From: Nesterenkonia haasae
GTDB lineage: Bacteria > Actinomycetota > Actinomycetes > Actinomycetales > Micrococcaceae
Length of the DNA stretch: 64,000 nucleotides
Assembly (NCBI RefSeq): GCF_010119385.1
Contig: NZ_VFIE01000018.1
Coordinates: forward strand, 618,375 to 682,374
Reading direction: 5' to 3'
Shown: piece after piece, positions 27,980-39,448 of the stretch
Layout of the letters: the number at the start of each line of letters is the position of its first letter
Position numbering within the stretch: the stretch's first letter is position 1
Notes under the pieces: model-generated
Seen by the model: the letters and a program-made list of their open reading frames with translations, nothing else
What the model was told of the DNA's origin: nothing
Databases searched by the model: none
Translations under genes and position numbers: made by a program

Positions 27980-29097
27980 GGTTCGATCGAGTGGATCAGC
28001 TCCACCACTCGTGTCAGGACTGGGGGATCGGTCTCGGGAGGCACCCCGTGACCGAGGTTGAGGACGTGTCCGGCCGCGCCGGAGCCGGCTGCCATGACTT
28101 CACGGACATGAGCTTCCAGCACCGGCCAGTCGGCGGTGAGGAAAGCGGGGTCGATGTTGCCCTGCAGTGGTGTCTCCGGACCGAGTCGGCGGGTGGCCTC
28201 ACTTAAGTCCAGTCGGTAGTCGACACCCACGACGTCGGCCCCAGCGGTTTTGAGCAGGTCAAGAATCTCACTGGTCCCGGTACCGAAGTGCACCAGTGGA
28301 GCGCTCACCCCGTTGGGCCCGCTCAGTTCGGAGACATGGGACAAGGCCGCAGTCGAATGCGGCAGAACGTGGCGCTGGTAATCGGCCCGACCCAGCGAAC
28401 CGGCCCAGGAGTCGAACAACTGGGCTGCGGATGCACCTGCCATCAGTTGAGCGCGCATGAATCTGCCGGACACATCGGCCGCCCATGCCGCCAGCTCGTT
28501 CCAGGTCTGCGGGTCGGAGTGCATCATGGCCCGTGGGCCCAGATGATCCCGTGAGGGCCGACCTTCCACCATGTAGGCGGCCAGGGTGAACGGCGCACCG
28601 GCGAATCCGATCAGCGGGGTGCTGCCGAGCTCGGCTGTGGTGCGTTGAATCGCCTCGGTGATCGGGGCGAATGCGGACTCGTCGAGCTCCGGCAATGCTG
28701 CGACATCTGCAGCGGTCCGCACCGGAGAGTCCAGGACTGGGCCGACTCCGGGCTGAATCTCTACGCCCACTCCTGCCAGCCGCAGCGGAATCACAATATC
28801 GGAGAAGAAGATGGCAGCGTCAACGTCATGCCGGCGCACTGGCTGCAGCGTGATCTCACTGGCCATTTGCGGGTTGAGGCAGGAGTCCAGCATGGATGTG
28901 CCTTCCCGCAGCTTCCGGTATTCCGGCAGTGACCGTCCGGCTTGGCGCATAAACCACACTGGCCGACGCTCGGGCTTGGCTGGCGCCCCATCACTGGTGC
29001 GTGAGCCGCGGTACTGGTTGAGCAGCGCGGACTCTGAGGTCAGTCCGCTCGCCAAGGGGTGGTCAGCGGGCAGGTGGGACGTGGAGGTCGTCGTCAT
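27976..29097 (-). CDS. hemE: Uroporphyrinogen decarboxylase
   Basis: The 373-residue HemE converts uroporphyrinogen III to coproporphyrinogen III. The signature PVWFMRQAGRSLPEYR is near residue 46. FFSDIVIPLRLAGVGV, GFAGAPFTLAAYMVEG and NLGHGVPPETDP are also present. The first 40 residues (THLP..SESALL) are a non-conserved lead. ATG 29097 follows CAGAAT by six bases, so a leaderless start with a weaker -10 is possible. An inverted repeat (29101-29120) directly precedes the start. First gene of the minus-strand heme cluster, divergent from hemA. Confidence 0.97.
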   Translation of the reverse strand: MTTTSTSHLPADHPLASGLTSESALLNQYRGSRTSDGAPAKPERRPVWFMRQAGRSLPEYRKLREGTSMLDSCLNPQMASEITLQPVRRHDVDAAIFFSDIVIPLRLAGVGVEIQPGVGPVLDSPVRTAADVAALPELDESAFAPITEAIQRTTAELGSTPLIGFAGAPFTLAAYMVEGRPSRDHLGPRAMMHSDPQTWNELAAWAADVSGRFMRAQLMAGASAAQLFDSWAGSLGRADYQRHVLPHSTAALSHVSELSGPNGVSAPLVHFGTGTSEILDLLKTAGADVVGVDYRLDLSEATRRLGPETPLQGNIDPAFLTADWPVLEAHVREVMAAGSGAAGHVLNLGHGVPPETDPPVLTRVVELIHSIEP

Positions 29098-29100
29098 ACT

Positions 29101-29120
29101 TCCATTCTGCCTTGAATGGA
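29101..29120. promoter_or_regulatory. Inverted repeat TCCATTC-N6-GAATGGA at the hemE start
   Basis: A perfect 7-6-7 inverted repeat begins four bases upstream of the hemE start codon and covers the candidate -10 (CAGAAT). It is different from the TTCTAC palindrome 30 bases further on. It could be an operator or an RNA hairpin if transcription starts upstream. Confidence 0.4.
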
Positions 29121-29148
29121 GGACTTGGCGTCACGAGCAGCGAACTTC

Positions 29149-29165
29149 TTCTACACACGATAGAA
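29149..29165. promoter_or_regulatory. Operator-like TTCTAC-N5-ATAGAA overlapping the hemA -10 box
   Basis: One half-site is perfect and the other has one mismatch compared with the hemQ and copper-locus palindromes. The right half forms TAGAAT, the hemA -10 box, so a bound protein would block hemA transcription. It also lies 52 bases upstream of the divergent hemE start. Confidence 0.5.
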
Positions 29166-29166
29166 T
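29161..29166 (+). promoter_or_regulatory. -10 box (TAGAAT) for hemA
   Basis: TAGAAT is nine bases before the GTG start of hemA and is embedded in the operator-like palindrome. No good ribosome site is present, so the message is probably leaderless or nearly so. Confidence 0.5.
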
Positions 29167-29175
29167 TGCTCTGCC

Positions 29176-30642
29176 GTGGTTCTCTTTTCTCTTGTCGCAA
29201 CCCACACCGATCTCGACCTCGAGACAGTCGGGACACTTTCCGCAGGAGCGGCCGATGTCGCCGCTTCTGTAGATCTGCCTGCCGTGACACTGGCCACCTG
29301 CAACCGCCTCGAGATCTACGCTGAGTCCGGCTCGAACTCTCCCGAGGCCCTTGAGGAAGGGCGCAATACGCTCATCTCTGCGGTCGCTGAGTCCTCTGGG
29401 CTGGATCATGCGACCGTCGCCAGTTCCTTCAAAACTCTCGTGGACGACGACGCCGCCCATCACCTTTTTGAGGTCGGAGCCGGTCTGGACTCGGCCGTGG
29501 TGGGGGAACGCGAAATCGCTGGCCAGGTTCGGCGCTCGTTGGCTGAGGCGCAGGCCTCAGGCACCGCCTCAGGGACTCTGACCAAACTTTTCGAATCGGC
29601 GACCCGCGCCGCGAAGGACGTGGGCGCGAAGACCGCGCTGGGATCAAGGGGGCGCTCCATCGTCTCTGTTGCCCTGGACATTGCTGGCGATATGCGCGGC
29701 CACGGACCTTCCTTCTACCAGAACGCCAAAGTCGTACTCATCGGCACCGGGGCCTATGCCGGCGCCTCACTGTCCCAGCTGGCCGAACGTGGCGTACCCG
29801 ATATTGCGGTGTTTTCCGGGTCCGGACGTGCTGAAGATTTTCTCACCGCCCGCAAAGACGCTGTTTCGGCCCGCGGCAGTCACGCCCGCTCGCTGCGCAT
29901 GGACGAACTTGCGGCGGCGTTCCGTGAAGCTGACGTCATTGTCGGCTGCTCAGGCGGAAACCGTCAGATCACGGCTGGAGAGATCCGCTCATTGGCCGCG
30001 TTGCACGAGCGCGATGAACCTCTCACAGTGATTGACCTTGCGCTCTCCCACGACTTCACCCCAGAGGTGGCCGAGCTTCCGGGAGTGGATCTGATCACGC
30101 TGGAATCCGTGAAAATTGCCGCACCGGATGAAACATCAGCTTCAGTCGACGACGCCCGAGCGGTCATTGCCGAATCCGTCCAGCAGTATCTCGCTGAGCG
30201 TGCTGAGCGCACCGCAGATGATGCGATCGTCACACTGCGCAAGCACGTGCAGTCGCTGTTGGACGAGGAAATGGACAAGGTCCGCAAACACCACGGCTGC
30301 ACCGCCGCAGCCGAAGAAGTGGAGTTCGGGCTCCGCCGCATTGTGCGCAAACTACTGCACACCCCCACCGTGCGTGCCCGAGAATTGGCCGCAGACGGTC
30401 GCGGCGACGAGTACGTCGCTGCACTACAGACCATATTCGGCGTTGAGGTAGCAGCTGCCGAGGACTCCCGGCGCCAGGCGGGGCCGCGGCGTCGCCCCGA
30501 GGATTTCTCCGCAGCGGAACTGGCGCATATGGCAGCGTATCTTCAGCAAGTCCCTGATGGCGGATTTTGCCGCCACCATCGTGCCGGTGAGTTCAGCATC
30601 GCGCGCTTCCAGGCTGTCGAAGCCGTTCGTAAGAGCGCCTGA
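29176..30642 (+). CDS. hemA: Glutamyl-tRNA reductase
   Basis: The 488-residue enzyme reduces Glu-tRNA(Glu) to glutamate-1-semialdehyde, the committed step of C5 heme synthesis. The catalytic Cys is Cys42 in TLATCNRLEIYAE. GLDSAVVGEREIAGQV and the NADPH-binding VLIGTGAYAGASLSQLA follow. The C-terminal dimerisation helices run to about residue 420. A tail (PRRRPEDFSAAELAHMAAYLQQ) is typical of actinobacterial forms. GTG 29176 is the first start after the -10 box. A hairpin terminator follows the gene. It supplies HemL, which is encoded at the far end of the minus-strand cluster. Confidence 0.96.
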   Translation: MVLFSLVATHTDLDLETVGTLSAGAADVAASVDLPAVTLATCNRLEIYAESGSNSPEALEEGRNTLISAVAESSGLDHATVASSFKTLVDDDAAHHLFEVGAGLDSAVVGEREIAGQVRRSLAEAQASGTASGTLTKLFESATRAAKDVGAKTALGSRGRSIVSVALDIAGDMRGHGPSFYQNAKVVLIGTGAYAGASLSQLAERGVPDIAVFSGSGRAEDFLTARKDAVSARGSHARSLRMDELAAAFREADVIVGCSGGNRQITAGEIRSLAALHERDEPLTVIDLALSHDFTPEVAELPGVDLITLESVKIAAPDETSASVDDARAVIAESVQQYLAERAERTADDAIVTLRKHVQSLLDEEMDKVRKHHGCTAAAEEVEFGLRRIVRKLLHTPTVRARELAADGRGDEYVAALQTIFGVEVAAAEDSRRQAGPRRRPEDFSAAELAHMAAYLQQVPDGGFCRHHRAGEFSIARFQAVEAVRKSA

Positions 30643-30650
30643 GCACTGGT

Positions 30651-30667
30651 GGCGTCAAGCTGACGCC
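30651..30667 (+). terminator. Hairpin terminator after hemA
   Basis: A perfect seven-base-pair stem GGCGTCA/TGACGCC with a three-base loop starts eight bases after the hemA stop and is followed by CAGCCTCTTTTG. The U-tract is short, so efficiency is uncertain. Confidence 0.5.
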
Positions 30668-30762
30668 CAGCCTCTTTTGTGCCTGCGCTGACCTGGGACT
30701 CATAGCGTGCTTGGTGTTGGTTCACATGACCGATAACCCGATTTTTGAGGAGGACGAAGGCT

Positions 30763-31836
30763 GTGAAGCTCGCCGCCATTCGATCCATTTACGAGGCTGA
30801 GCCTCCGTTTGCCACTGTCTATTTGCAGGCTCAGGCCGCAAGCCCCAATGCGGAGCAGGAAGTCCGGCTGCGCTGGGATGCTCTGCGCAGCCAGCTCGCT
30901 GACGCTGGCGCCCATGATGAAACTCTGACAGCGCTCGACGACGCCGTGCTGGGCGAGGACATCACCGCCATCCAGACCGAAGGCCGGGTGCTGGTGGCAA
31001 ACCGCACCGGTCTGCTGCTGGAAGAGGACTTTGACGCAACCCGTGACGGTGGCGATCAGGCCGTGCTCGGCGAGCCGCCCGCTCTGGGAGACTATCTGCG
31101 GCAGCGGGCACGCTCAGTGCGTGGCCTGGTGGTCCTTGTGGACAAGGAACGCGCCACCTTGCGACGTGAAGTCTTTACCTCGTCGGCGGTCCTGGACTCC
31201 GGCAGCGAATCCGGGGTTGAAGGCTCGGCCACTGAGAGCGTGCACAAGCCACGGGAAGGCGCCGAGCACCACCGCCGTATGCAACAGCGCGCCGAGGAGG
31301 CCGCATGGCTCAATATTCGAGACATCACCGAAACTGTGCGCAATACGGCAGAGAAGTGGGGTCCCGATGCTCTAGTGGTGGCCGGTGAGGTCCAAGGCCG
31401 CAAGATGCTTCTAGAGGAGTTGCCGGTCCATCTTCAGGAGATTGCCTATGAGGTTGAAGCTGGTGGCGGAATCTCCAGCGACTCTGCAGATGAGGGTGCC
31501 GAGCAGGCGCTGACCGAGGCTCTGCTCAGCACGGCCCGGCAGATCACCATTGACCGAGCGAAGGCTGAGACAGAACGGTTCGGCAGTGCCCGGGCCAACG
31601 GGTTGGCCGTCGAAGGCGCGGAGAACATTCGCCGGGCGGCCACACTCGGTGCGGTGGAGACTCTTCTGCTGCGCTACGACGCTGAAGCTGAAGACGAGGA
31701 CACATTGCTGCGCGAGGCCGCAGGAGTCGATGCCGCTGTGGGACTCGTCGGAACCTCCGTTGAGGGCAACGCCGCGGCGATCCTCCGGTACGAGGCGCCG
31801 GTTGACCAGATGGACTCACAGCCCTCTTCCAGCTGA
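30763..31836 (+). CDS. Release factor 1-like domain protein (baeRF / Rv2629 type)
   Basis: The 357-residue protein resembles the bacterial archaeo-eukaryotic release-factor-like family. It has an N-terminal ATVYLQAQ segment, the central HRRMQQRAEEAAWLNIRDI followed by ALVVAGEVQGRKMLLEELP, and an L7Ae-like C-terminus with VETLLLRYDAE. The eRF1 GGQ motif is not visible. Family members have been linked to ribosome-associated or stress functions without a settled role. GTG 30763 has GAGGAGG nine bases upstream and is preferred to the in-frame TTG at 30745. It is flanked by terminators and is probably monocistronic. Confidence 0.8.
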   Translation: MKLAAIRSIYEAEPPFATVYLQAQAASPNAEQEVRLRWDALRSQLADAGAHDETLTALDDAVLGEDITAIQTEGRVLVANRTGLLLEEDFDATRDGGDQAVLGEPPALGDYLRQRARSVRGLVVLVDKERATLRREVFTSSAVLDSGSESGVEGSATESVHKPREGAEHHRRMQQRAEEAAWLNIRDITETVRNTAEKWGPDALVVAGEVQGRKMLLEELPVHLQEIAYEVEAGGGISSDSADEGAEQALTEALLSTARQITIDRAKAETERFGSARANGLAVEGAENIRRAATLGAVETLLLRYDAEAEDEDTLLREAAGVDAAVGLVGTSVEGNAAAILRYEAPVDQMDSQPSSS

Positions 31837-35080
<3,244 letters not shown>

Positions 35081-35093
35081 GTGATGGACTGCC

Positions 35094-35909
35094 GTGTCGT
35101 ACATCAAAGAATCCCAGTCACATCCGCAGGCGGCAGCCGTTGAATCAGCAGGGCTGCGGTGGCTGAAAGCTGCCGAATCTGTAGGCGGACCCGCGGTCGT
35201 GGACGTCCTCGAAAGCCGCGCCGACTCTCTTCACCTCGAGCGTGTGACGCCTCAGAAACCTTCGGCGTCAGATGCCGCTGAGTTCGGGGCCGCTTTGGCG
35301 CGAATGCACCAGTCTGTAGGGCACGAAGATCCAAGGAGTCACTACAGGGACTCCCCCACTCTCTTCGGCACGCTGCCCCCAGACCACCCGGTCGGTGTTC
35401 CGCACCTGTTCGGTCCAGCAGATCAGCTCTTGGAGCTCGGCGCTGAACAACACGAGTCTTGGGGAGCCTTCTATGCGGCAGAACGCCTGGACCCGGTGTT
35501 GCGCCAACTGGCGGGGAGGCTCACCTCAGCAGAGACACAGCTGCTCCAGGGGGCACAGGAACGCATCTCCGCTGGAGACTTTGACACTGGGGAACCTGCC
35601 TCCCTCATTCACGGTGACCTCTGGAGCGGCAATGTGCTCTGGAGTAGTCATGGTGCCGTGCTGATTGACCCAGCCGCCCACGCCGGACATCGAGAAACCG
35701 ACCTAGCCATGCTGCAACTTTTTGGCATGCCACACCTGGATGAGGTCCTCAGCGCCTACCAGCAAGCTGCGCCTCTCGCTGAAGGGTGGCAGGACAGAGT
35801 CCCCGTCCATCAGCTGTTCTATCTAGCGGTTCACCTGCTGCTGTTCGGTCCCACCTACCATGAGGCGATGATCGCAGCCGCCGAACACGCCACCAGATTG
35901 CGCGGCTGA
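35094..35909 (+). CDS. Fructosamine kinase family protein
   Basis: The 271-residue protein has the kinase-like loop SLIHGDLWSGNVLW and the metal site VLIDPAAHAGHRETDLAML, both diagnostic of the fructosamine/ketosamine-3-kinase family. FGAALARMHQS and PHLFGPADQL also fit. It would phosphorylate glycated proteins or amines for deglycation. The GTG start has AGGTGATGG upstream. It lies 13 bases after the IMPase stop, in one operon with ligA, and a hairpin terminator follows. Confidence 0.92.
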   Translation: MSYIKESQSHPQAAAVESAGLRWLKAAESVGGPAVVDVLESRADSLHLERVTPQKPSASDAAEFGAALARMHQSVGHEDPRSHYRDSPTLFGTLPPDHPVGVPHLFGPADQLLELGAEQHESWGAFYAAERLDPVLRQLAGRLTSAETQLLQGAQERISAGDFDTGEPASLIHGDLWSGNVLWSSHGAVLIDPAAHAGHRETDLAMLQLFGMPHLDEVLSAYQQAAPLAEGWQDRVPVHQLFYLAVHLLLFGPTYHEAMIAAAEHATRLRG

Positions 35910-35922
35910 GCGGCACAGCAAA

Positions 35923-35966
35923 CGCCCCGGCCAGGGGCCTGTCTCTGCAGGAACCTGACCGGGGCG
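35923..35966. terminator. Bidirectional hairpin terminator between convergent genes
   Basis: CGCCCCGG/CCGGGGCG (8 bp) continues, after one mismatch, with CAGG/CCTG, with an 18-base loop. It sits between the fructosamine kinase-like gene on plus and the symporter gene on minus. Confidence 0.65.
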
Positions 35967-35984
35967 CGCTAACTGACTATTTGT

Positions 35985-37631
35985 TTATTGGTGAGGCGCG
36001 GAGTCGCGCTTTGGACCAGCCTGTACCTCGTCCACCACAACCTTCATGTCCTCTGGACCTGGGATGTACACCGGGTCCTCCATCAGACGTCCAGCCTTGC
36101 GGTCGTCCAGGTACTGCTGCATTTCCTTCTTGACCACCGGAGCAAGGATGACCAGCCCGATGACGTTGATGAAGATGCAGAGGAACAACGCCGAGTCGGC
36201 GAAGTCAATGATGTTGGCGAAGGACACCAGGCAACCGATGACGATCATGATGCAAACGATGACCCGGAAGATGGTGTCAGTCGCTTGGTTCGTACCAACC
36301 AGGTAACGCCATGCCTGCAGACCGTAGTAGCTCCACGTGATCAGAGTCGAGAACGCGAAGAGGAAGACTGCGATGGCCAGCAGGACGGAGAAGTTGTTGA
36401 AGAACGTGTCGAAAGCCCCGAAGGTCAGACCGATTGGATCCTCAGCGTTGGCTTCAACAGCGCCATCCCAAGTGACCTGGTCTGGGTACCAAGCGAACAC
36501 GATGACCAGGGCTGTCATGGTGCAGACCACCACAGTGTCGATGAACGGCTCCAGAGCCGCGACGAAGCCCTCGGAGACTGGCCGGCGAGTCCGCACTGCG
36601 GAGTGCGCGATCGGTGCTGAACCAATACCAGCCTCATTGGAGAACGCTGCACGCTGAACACCGATGATGATGACACCAATCATGCCGCCAGCAACACCTT
36701 CAGGGGAGAAGGCTCCACCGATGATGGCGCCGAATGCGGCACCGATGTTGCCGAAGTTCGCGAAGATGACCACGAGACACGCTGCCACGTAGATGATGGC
36801 CATTGCTGGAACCAGCGTTGCAGTGACCTTAGCGATGGACTTGATGCCGCCGATGATGACCAGTGCCACCAGACCAGCGAAGATGATGCCGAAGATCAGC
36901 GCACCAGCGTCACCGTGGAGGATTGTGTCCTCACTACCCGTCACGGTACCCAGTGCGTCACGAATACCAGCGAAGGCATTGTTGGCCTGGAACATACCGC
37001 CACCGATGATGCCGAAGAGCATGATCGAGATGGCGAAGATACCGGTGATGATCGCCACTGGGATGCGGCCCAGGCGGCGGAAAGCGACCGGGAGGTACTT
37101 GAAGGGTCCGCCGTGAACCTCTCCATTCTCGTCAATCGTGCGGTACCGGACACCAAGTGTGCACTCAACGAACTTGGTACACATGCCGAGCAAACCGGCG
37201 AGAATCATCCAGAAGGTCGCACCAGGACCACCTAGGGAGACTGCTGCCGCCACGCCGGCGATGTTGCCGAGGCCCACAGTTCCCGAGACCGCTGCGGTCA
37301 GCGCCTGGAAGTGCGATACCTCGCCCGGATCATCGTCCCGTGACCATTTGCCACGGACTGTCTCCAGAGAAACGACGAAACCGGAGAACTGAATGCCCTT
37401 GAAGTAAATGGTGAAACCGATGGCTGCCACGATGGCCCACAGGACCAGCAGTGAGCCGTCCCACAGCATTGTGTCCTCGGGAAAAGGATCGCCGAGGGGG
37501 ATCTGCACAGAAGTGCCGAAGATAAGGTTCACGAAGAATTCAGTGATATTGCCGAAGTATTCGTCAATAGTGTCAGCGAAGTCCTGGATCGGCGATTGTG
37601 TCGCCGCCAGAAGATGTCCCTCAGGACTCAT
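35985..37631 (-). CDS. Sodium:alanine (AGCS family) symporter
   Basis: The 548-residue membrane protein with about 10-11 spans imports alanine or glycine with sodium. Family marks include GIQFSGFVVSLETVRGKW, ALTAAVSGTVGLGNIAGVA, EGFVAALEPFIDTVVVCTMTA and FSTLITWSYYG. A hydrophilic tail ends the protein (DVYIPGPEDMK-like region). ATG 37631 has GAGGGG nine bases upstream; the ATG at 37640 abuts that sequence and is unlikely. The gene stands alone. Its 200-base upstream region holds two perfect palindromes and a CRP-like site, so its expression is probably tightly controlled. Confidence 0.94.
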   Translation of the reverse strand: MSPEGHLLAATQSPIQDFADTIDEYFGNITEFFVNLIFGTSVQIPLGDPFPEDTMLWDGSLLVLWAIVAAIGFTIYFKGIQFSGFVVSLETVRGKWSRDDDPGEVSHFQALTAAVSGTVGLGNIAGVAAAVSLGGPGATFWMILAGLLGMCTKFVECTLGVRYRTIDENGEVHGGPFKYLPVAFRRLGRIPVAIITGIFAISIMLFGIIGGGMFQANNAFAGIRDALGTVTGSEDTILHGDAGALIFGIIFAGLVALVIIGGIKSIAKVTATLVPAMAIIYVAACLVVIFANFGNIGAAFGAIIGGAFSPEGVAGGMIGVIIIGVQRAAFSNEAGIGSAPIAHSAVRTRRPVSEGFVAALEPFIDTVVVCTMTALVIVFAWYPDQVTWDGAVEANAEDPIGLTFGAFDTFFNNFSVLLAIAVFLFAFSTLITWSYYGLQAWRYLVGTNQATDTIFRVIVCIMIVIGCLVSFANIIDFADSALFLCIFINVIGLVILAPVVKKEMQQYLDDRKAGRLMEDPVYIPGPEDMKVVVDEVQAGPKRDSAPHQ

Positions 37632-37671
37632 GTCGTTCATCCCCTCATATGGATGTCAAAAGCAGTTAACA

Positions 37672-37687
37672 GGTGCCACGTGGCACC
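37672..37687. promoter_or_regulatory. 16-bp perfect palindrome GGTGCCAC-GTGGCACC upstream of the symporter
   Basis: The palindrome has no spacer and lies about 40 bases before the symporter start. It could be a regulator-binding site or a hairpin in the 5' leader. Confidence 0.45.
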
Positions 37688-37728
37688 CTGGGGTGGCCCA
37701 GAATGAGCTTCAATCTACTCGTCTACTG

Positions 37729-37747
37729 TTTCGCACTGTTTGCGAAA
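37729..37747. promoter_or_regulatory. Palindromic operator TTTCGCA-N5-TGCGAAA upstream of the symporter
   Basis: A perfect 7-5-7 inverted repeat sits about 100 bases upstream of the symporter start. Its size and spacing suit a dimeric helix-turn-helix regulator. I cannot assign it to a known family. Confidence 0.5.
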
Positions 37748-37801
37748 TCCCACCCGAGTGTTAAAAGCACGTTTCAGGTTGCACTTACCTTACACCCAGG
37801 T

Positions 37802-37817
37802 TGTGACGATGGTCACG
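37802..37817. promoter_or_regulatory. CRP/GlxR-like site (TGTGA-N6-TCACG)
   Basis: Nine of ten positions match the TGTGA-N6-TCACA consensus of cAMP receptor proteins. It lies about 170 bases upstream of the symporter. An adenylate cyclase gene is present at 42.2-43.6 kb. Confidence 0.5.
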
Positions 37818-37847
37818 CATTTTCGCCTCGACATACCGACGGGTAGT

Positions 37848-37897
37848 AAAAAAAGTACGCCGCCTCCCCATCAATTTCAGATGAGAAGACGGCGTAC
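37848..37897 (-). terminator. Rho-independent terminator of the gatCAB operon
   Basis: On the minus strand GTACGCCG pairs with CGGCGTAC. The arms continue inward with TCTCATC and GATGGGGA (partly paired) around a short loop, and the stem is followed directly by seven T residues. It starts 22 bases after the gatB stop. Confidence 0.85.
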
Positions 37898-37918
37898 CAC
37901 CAGGTCAGTCAGGAGCGA

Positions 37919-39448
37919 CTAAGAGTCCATGCCAAGAGTCTGGAGAACAATCTCCTTGACCTTTCCGGCATCTGCCTGGCCACGAGTTTCTTTCATCACC
38001 GGCCCAATGAGGGCACCAATGGCTTTGAGTTTGCCGCCTTTAACCTTTTCCACTACGTCCGGATTTTCAGCCATGGCCTTCTCCACGGCCGCGGTGAGCG
38101 CACCGTCGTCGGAGACAACCTCTAGTCCTCGGTTCCGCACAATGTCCGCTGGGGCGCCCTCGCCATCGACGTGGTGCTCCAATACCTGCCGGGCGATCTT
38201 GTCATTGACTGTGCCACCTTCGATGAGGCGGTTGAGCTCCACAATGGTCACAGGTTCCACCCCCAGTGCAGCCGGGTCTACTCCGCGGGCATTTGCAAGC
38301 CGGGAGATTTCGCCCATCCACCATTTGCGCGCTACAGCAGGAGAGGCGCCCTGCCCCACCGTCTCTTCAATCTCGTCCAGGAGTCCGGCAGCGATCACGT
38401 CACGGAATTCAGCCTCAGAGTACCCCCATGCTTCGCGAAGCCGGCGTCGGCGCTGCGCGGGTGGTTCCGGCAGCTCCGCGCGGAGCGCTTCAACCCACTC
38501 TGTGGTGGTGACAATCGGGACCAGGTCAGGTTCGGGGAAGTACCGGTAGTCATCGGCGTCGGACTTGGGCCGGCCTGAGCTGGTAGTTCGGGTGTCCTCT
38601 TTCCAGTGACGAGTCTCCTGCACAATGGACCCTCCGGCTGAGAGGATCCCTGCATGGCGGCGAATCTCGTAGGTCACCGCGTGTTCGACAGCGCGCATTG
38701 AATTCACGTTCTTCGTCTCTGAACGCGTACCGAAAACCTCAGCACCTCGCCGCATAAGCGAAACGTTGGCATCACAGCGCACATTGCCACGTTCCATCCG
38801 CGCATCAGAGATATCGAGTCCCTTCACAATGTCTCTGATCGCCGAGACGTAGGCACGCGCAATCTCTGGAGCGCGTTTCCCCGCTCCGGTGATCGGTTTC
38901 GTGACGATCTCAATCAGCGGCACTCCGGCCCGATTGTAGTCCACTAGGGAGTAATCGGCGCCCTGGATTCGTCCGGACGTTCCCGCATGGGTGAGCTTTC
39001 CGGCATCCTCCTCCATATGTGCCCGTTCAATGTCGACCCGGAATATCTCCCCGTCGTCGAGTTCCACATCGAGATGACCGTCGAAGGCGATGGGCTCGTC
39101 GTACTGGCTGGTCTGCCAGTTCTTGGGCGTATCGGGATAGAAGTACTGTTTGCGGGCAAACCGGCAATGCTCGGCAATCGAACAGTTCAGGGCCAGGCCC
39201 AGTTTGATCGCCGATTCCACAGCCTTACCGTTGACAGCAGGCAGTGTTCCCGGCATGCCCAAGTCAACTTCGTTGACGTTGGTGTTCGGCTCATCACCGA
39301 AGGCGTTGGGCGCAGAGGAGAACATCTTCGTGGCCGTGTTGAGCTCCACATGAACTTCGAAGCCCATCACAGGTTCGAAGGCCTCGAGGGCTTCATCGAA
39401 ACTGAGAGGTTCGACGGCGTCCATAGCGGCCTGAGTTGTTGTGTTCAT
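37919..39448 (-). CDS. gatB: Asp/Glu-tRNA amidotransferase subunit B
   Basis: The 509-residue GatB binds and transfers the mischarged tRNA during Gln-tRNA(Gln) or Asn-tRNA(Asn) formation. Seen are [15 protein letters not shown] near the N-terminus, [33 protein letters not shown] and the C-terminal YqeY-like tail ([24 protein letters not shown]). ATG 39448 has GGAGGAGG upstream and overlaps the gatA stop as ATGA; the longer frame from 39484 is rejected. Last gene of gatC-gatA-gatB, followed by a strong terminator. Confidence 0.97.
   Translation of the reverse strand: MNTTTQAAMDAVEPLSFDEALEAFEPVMGFEVHVELNTATKMFSSAPNAFGDEPNTNVNEVDLGMPGTLPAVNGKAVESAIKLGLALNCSIAEHCRFARKQYFYPDTPKNWQTSQYDEPIAFDGHLDVELDDGEIFRVDIERAHMEEDAGKLTHAGTSGRIQGADYSLVDYNRAGVPLIEIVTKPITGAGKRAPEIARAYVSAIRDIVKGLDISDARMERGNVRCDANVSLMRRGAEVFGTRSETKNVNSMRAVEHAVTYEIRRHAGILSAGGSIVQETRHWKEDTRTTSSGRPKSDADDYRYFPEPDLVPIVTTTEWVEALRAELPEPPAQRRRRLREAWGYSEAEFRDVIAAGLLDEIEETVGQGASPAVARKWWMGEISRLANARGVDPAALGVEPVTIVELNRLIEGGTVNDKIARQVLEHHVDGEGAPADIVRNRGLEVVSDDGALTAAVEKAMAENPDVVEKVKGGKLKAIGALIGPVMKETRGQADAGKVKEIVLQTLGMDS

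Noticed and set aside
36046-37116. Open frames on plus opposite the symporter
   Set aside because: They are antisense shadows with Thr/Met/Ala-biased composition and no ribosome site or homology.
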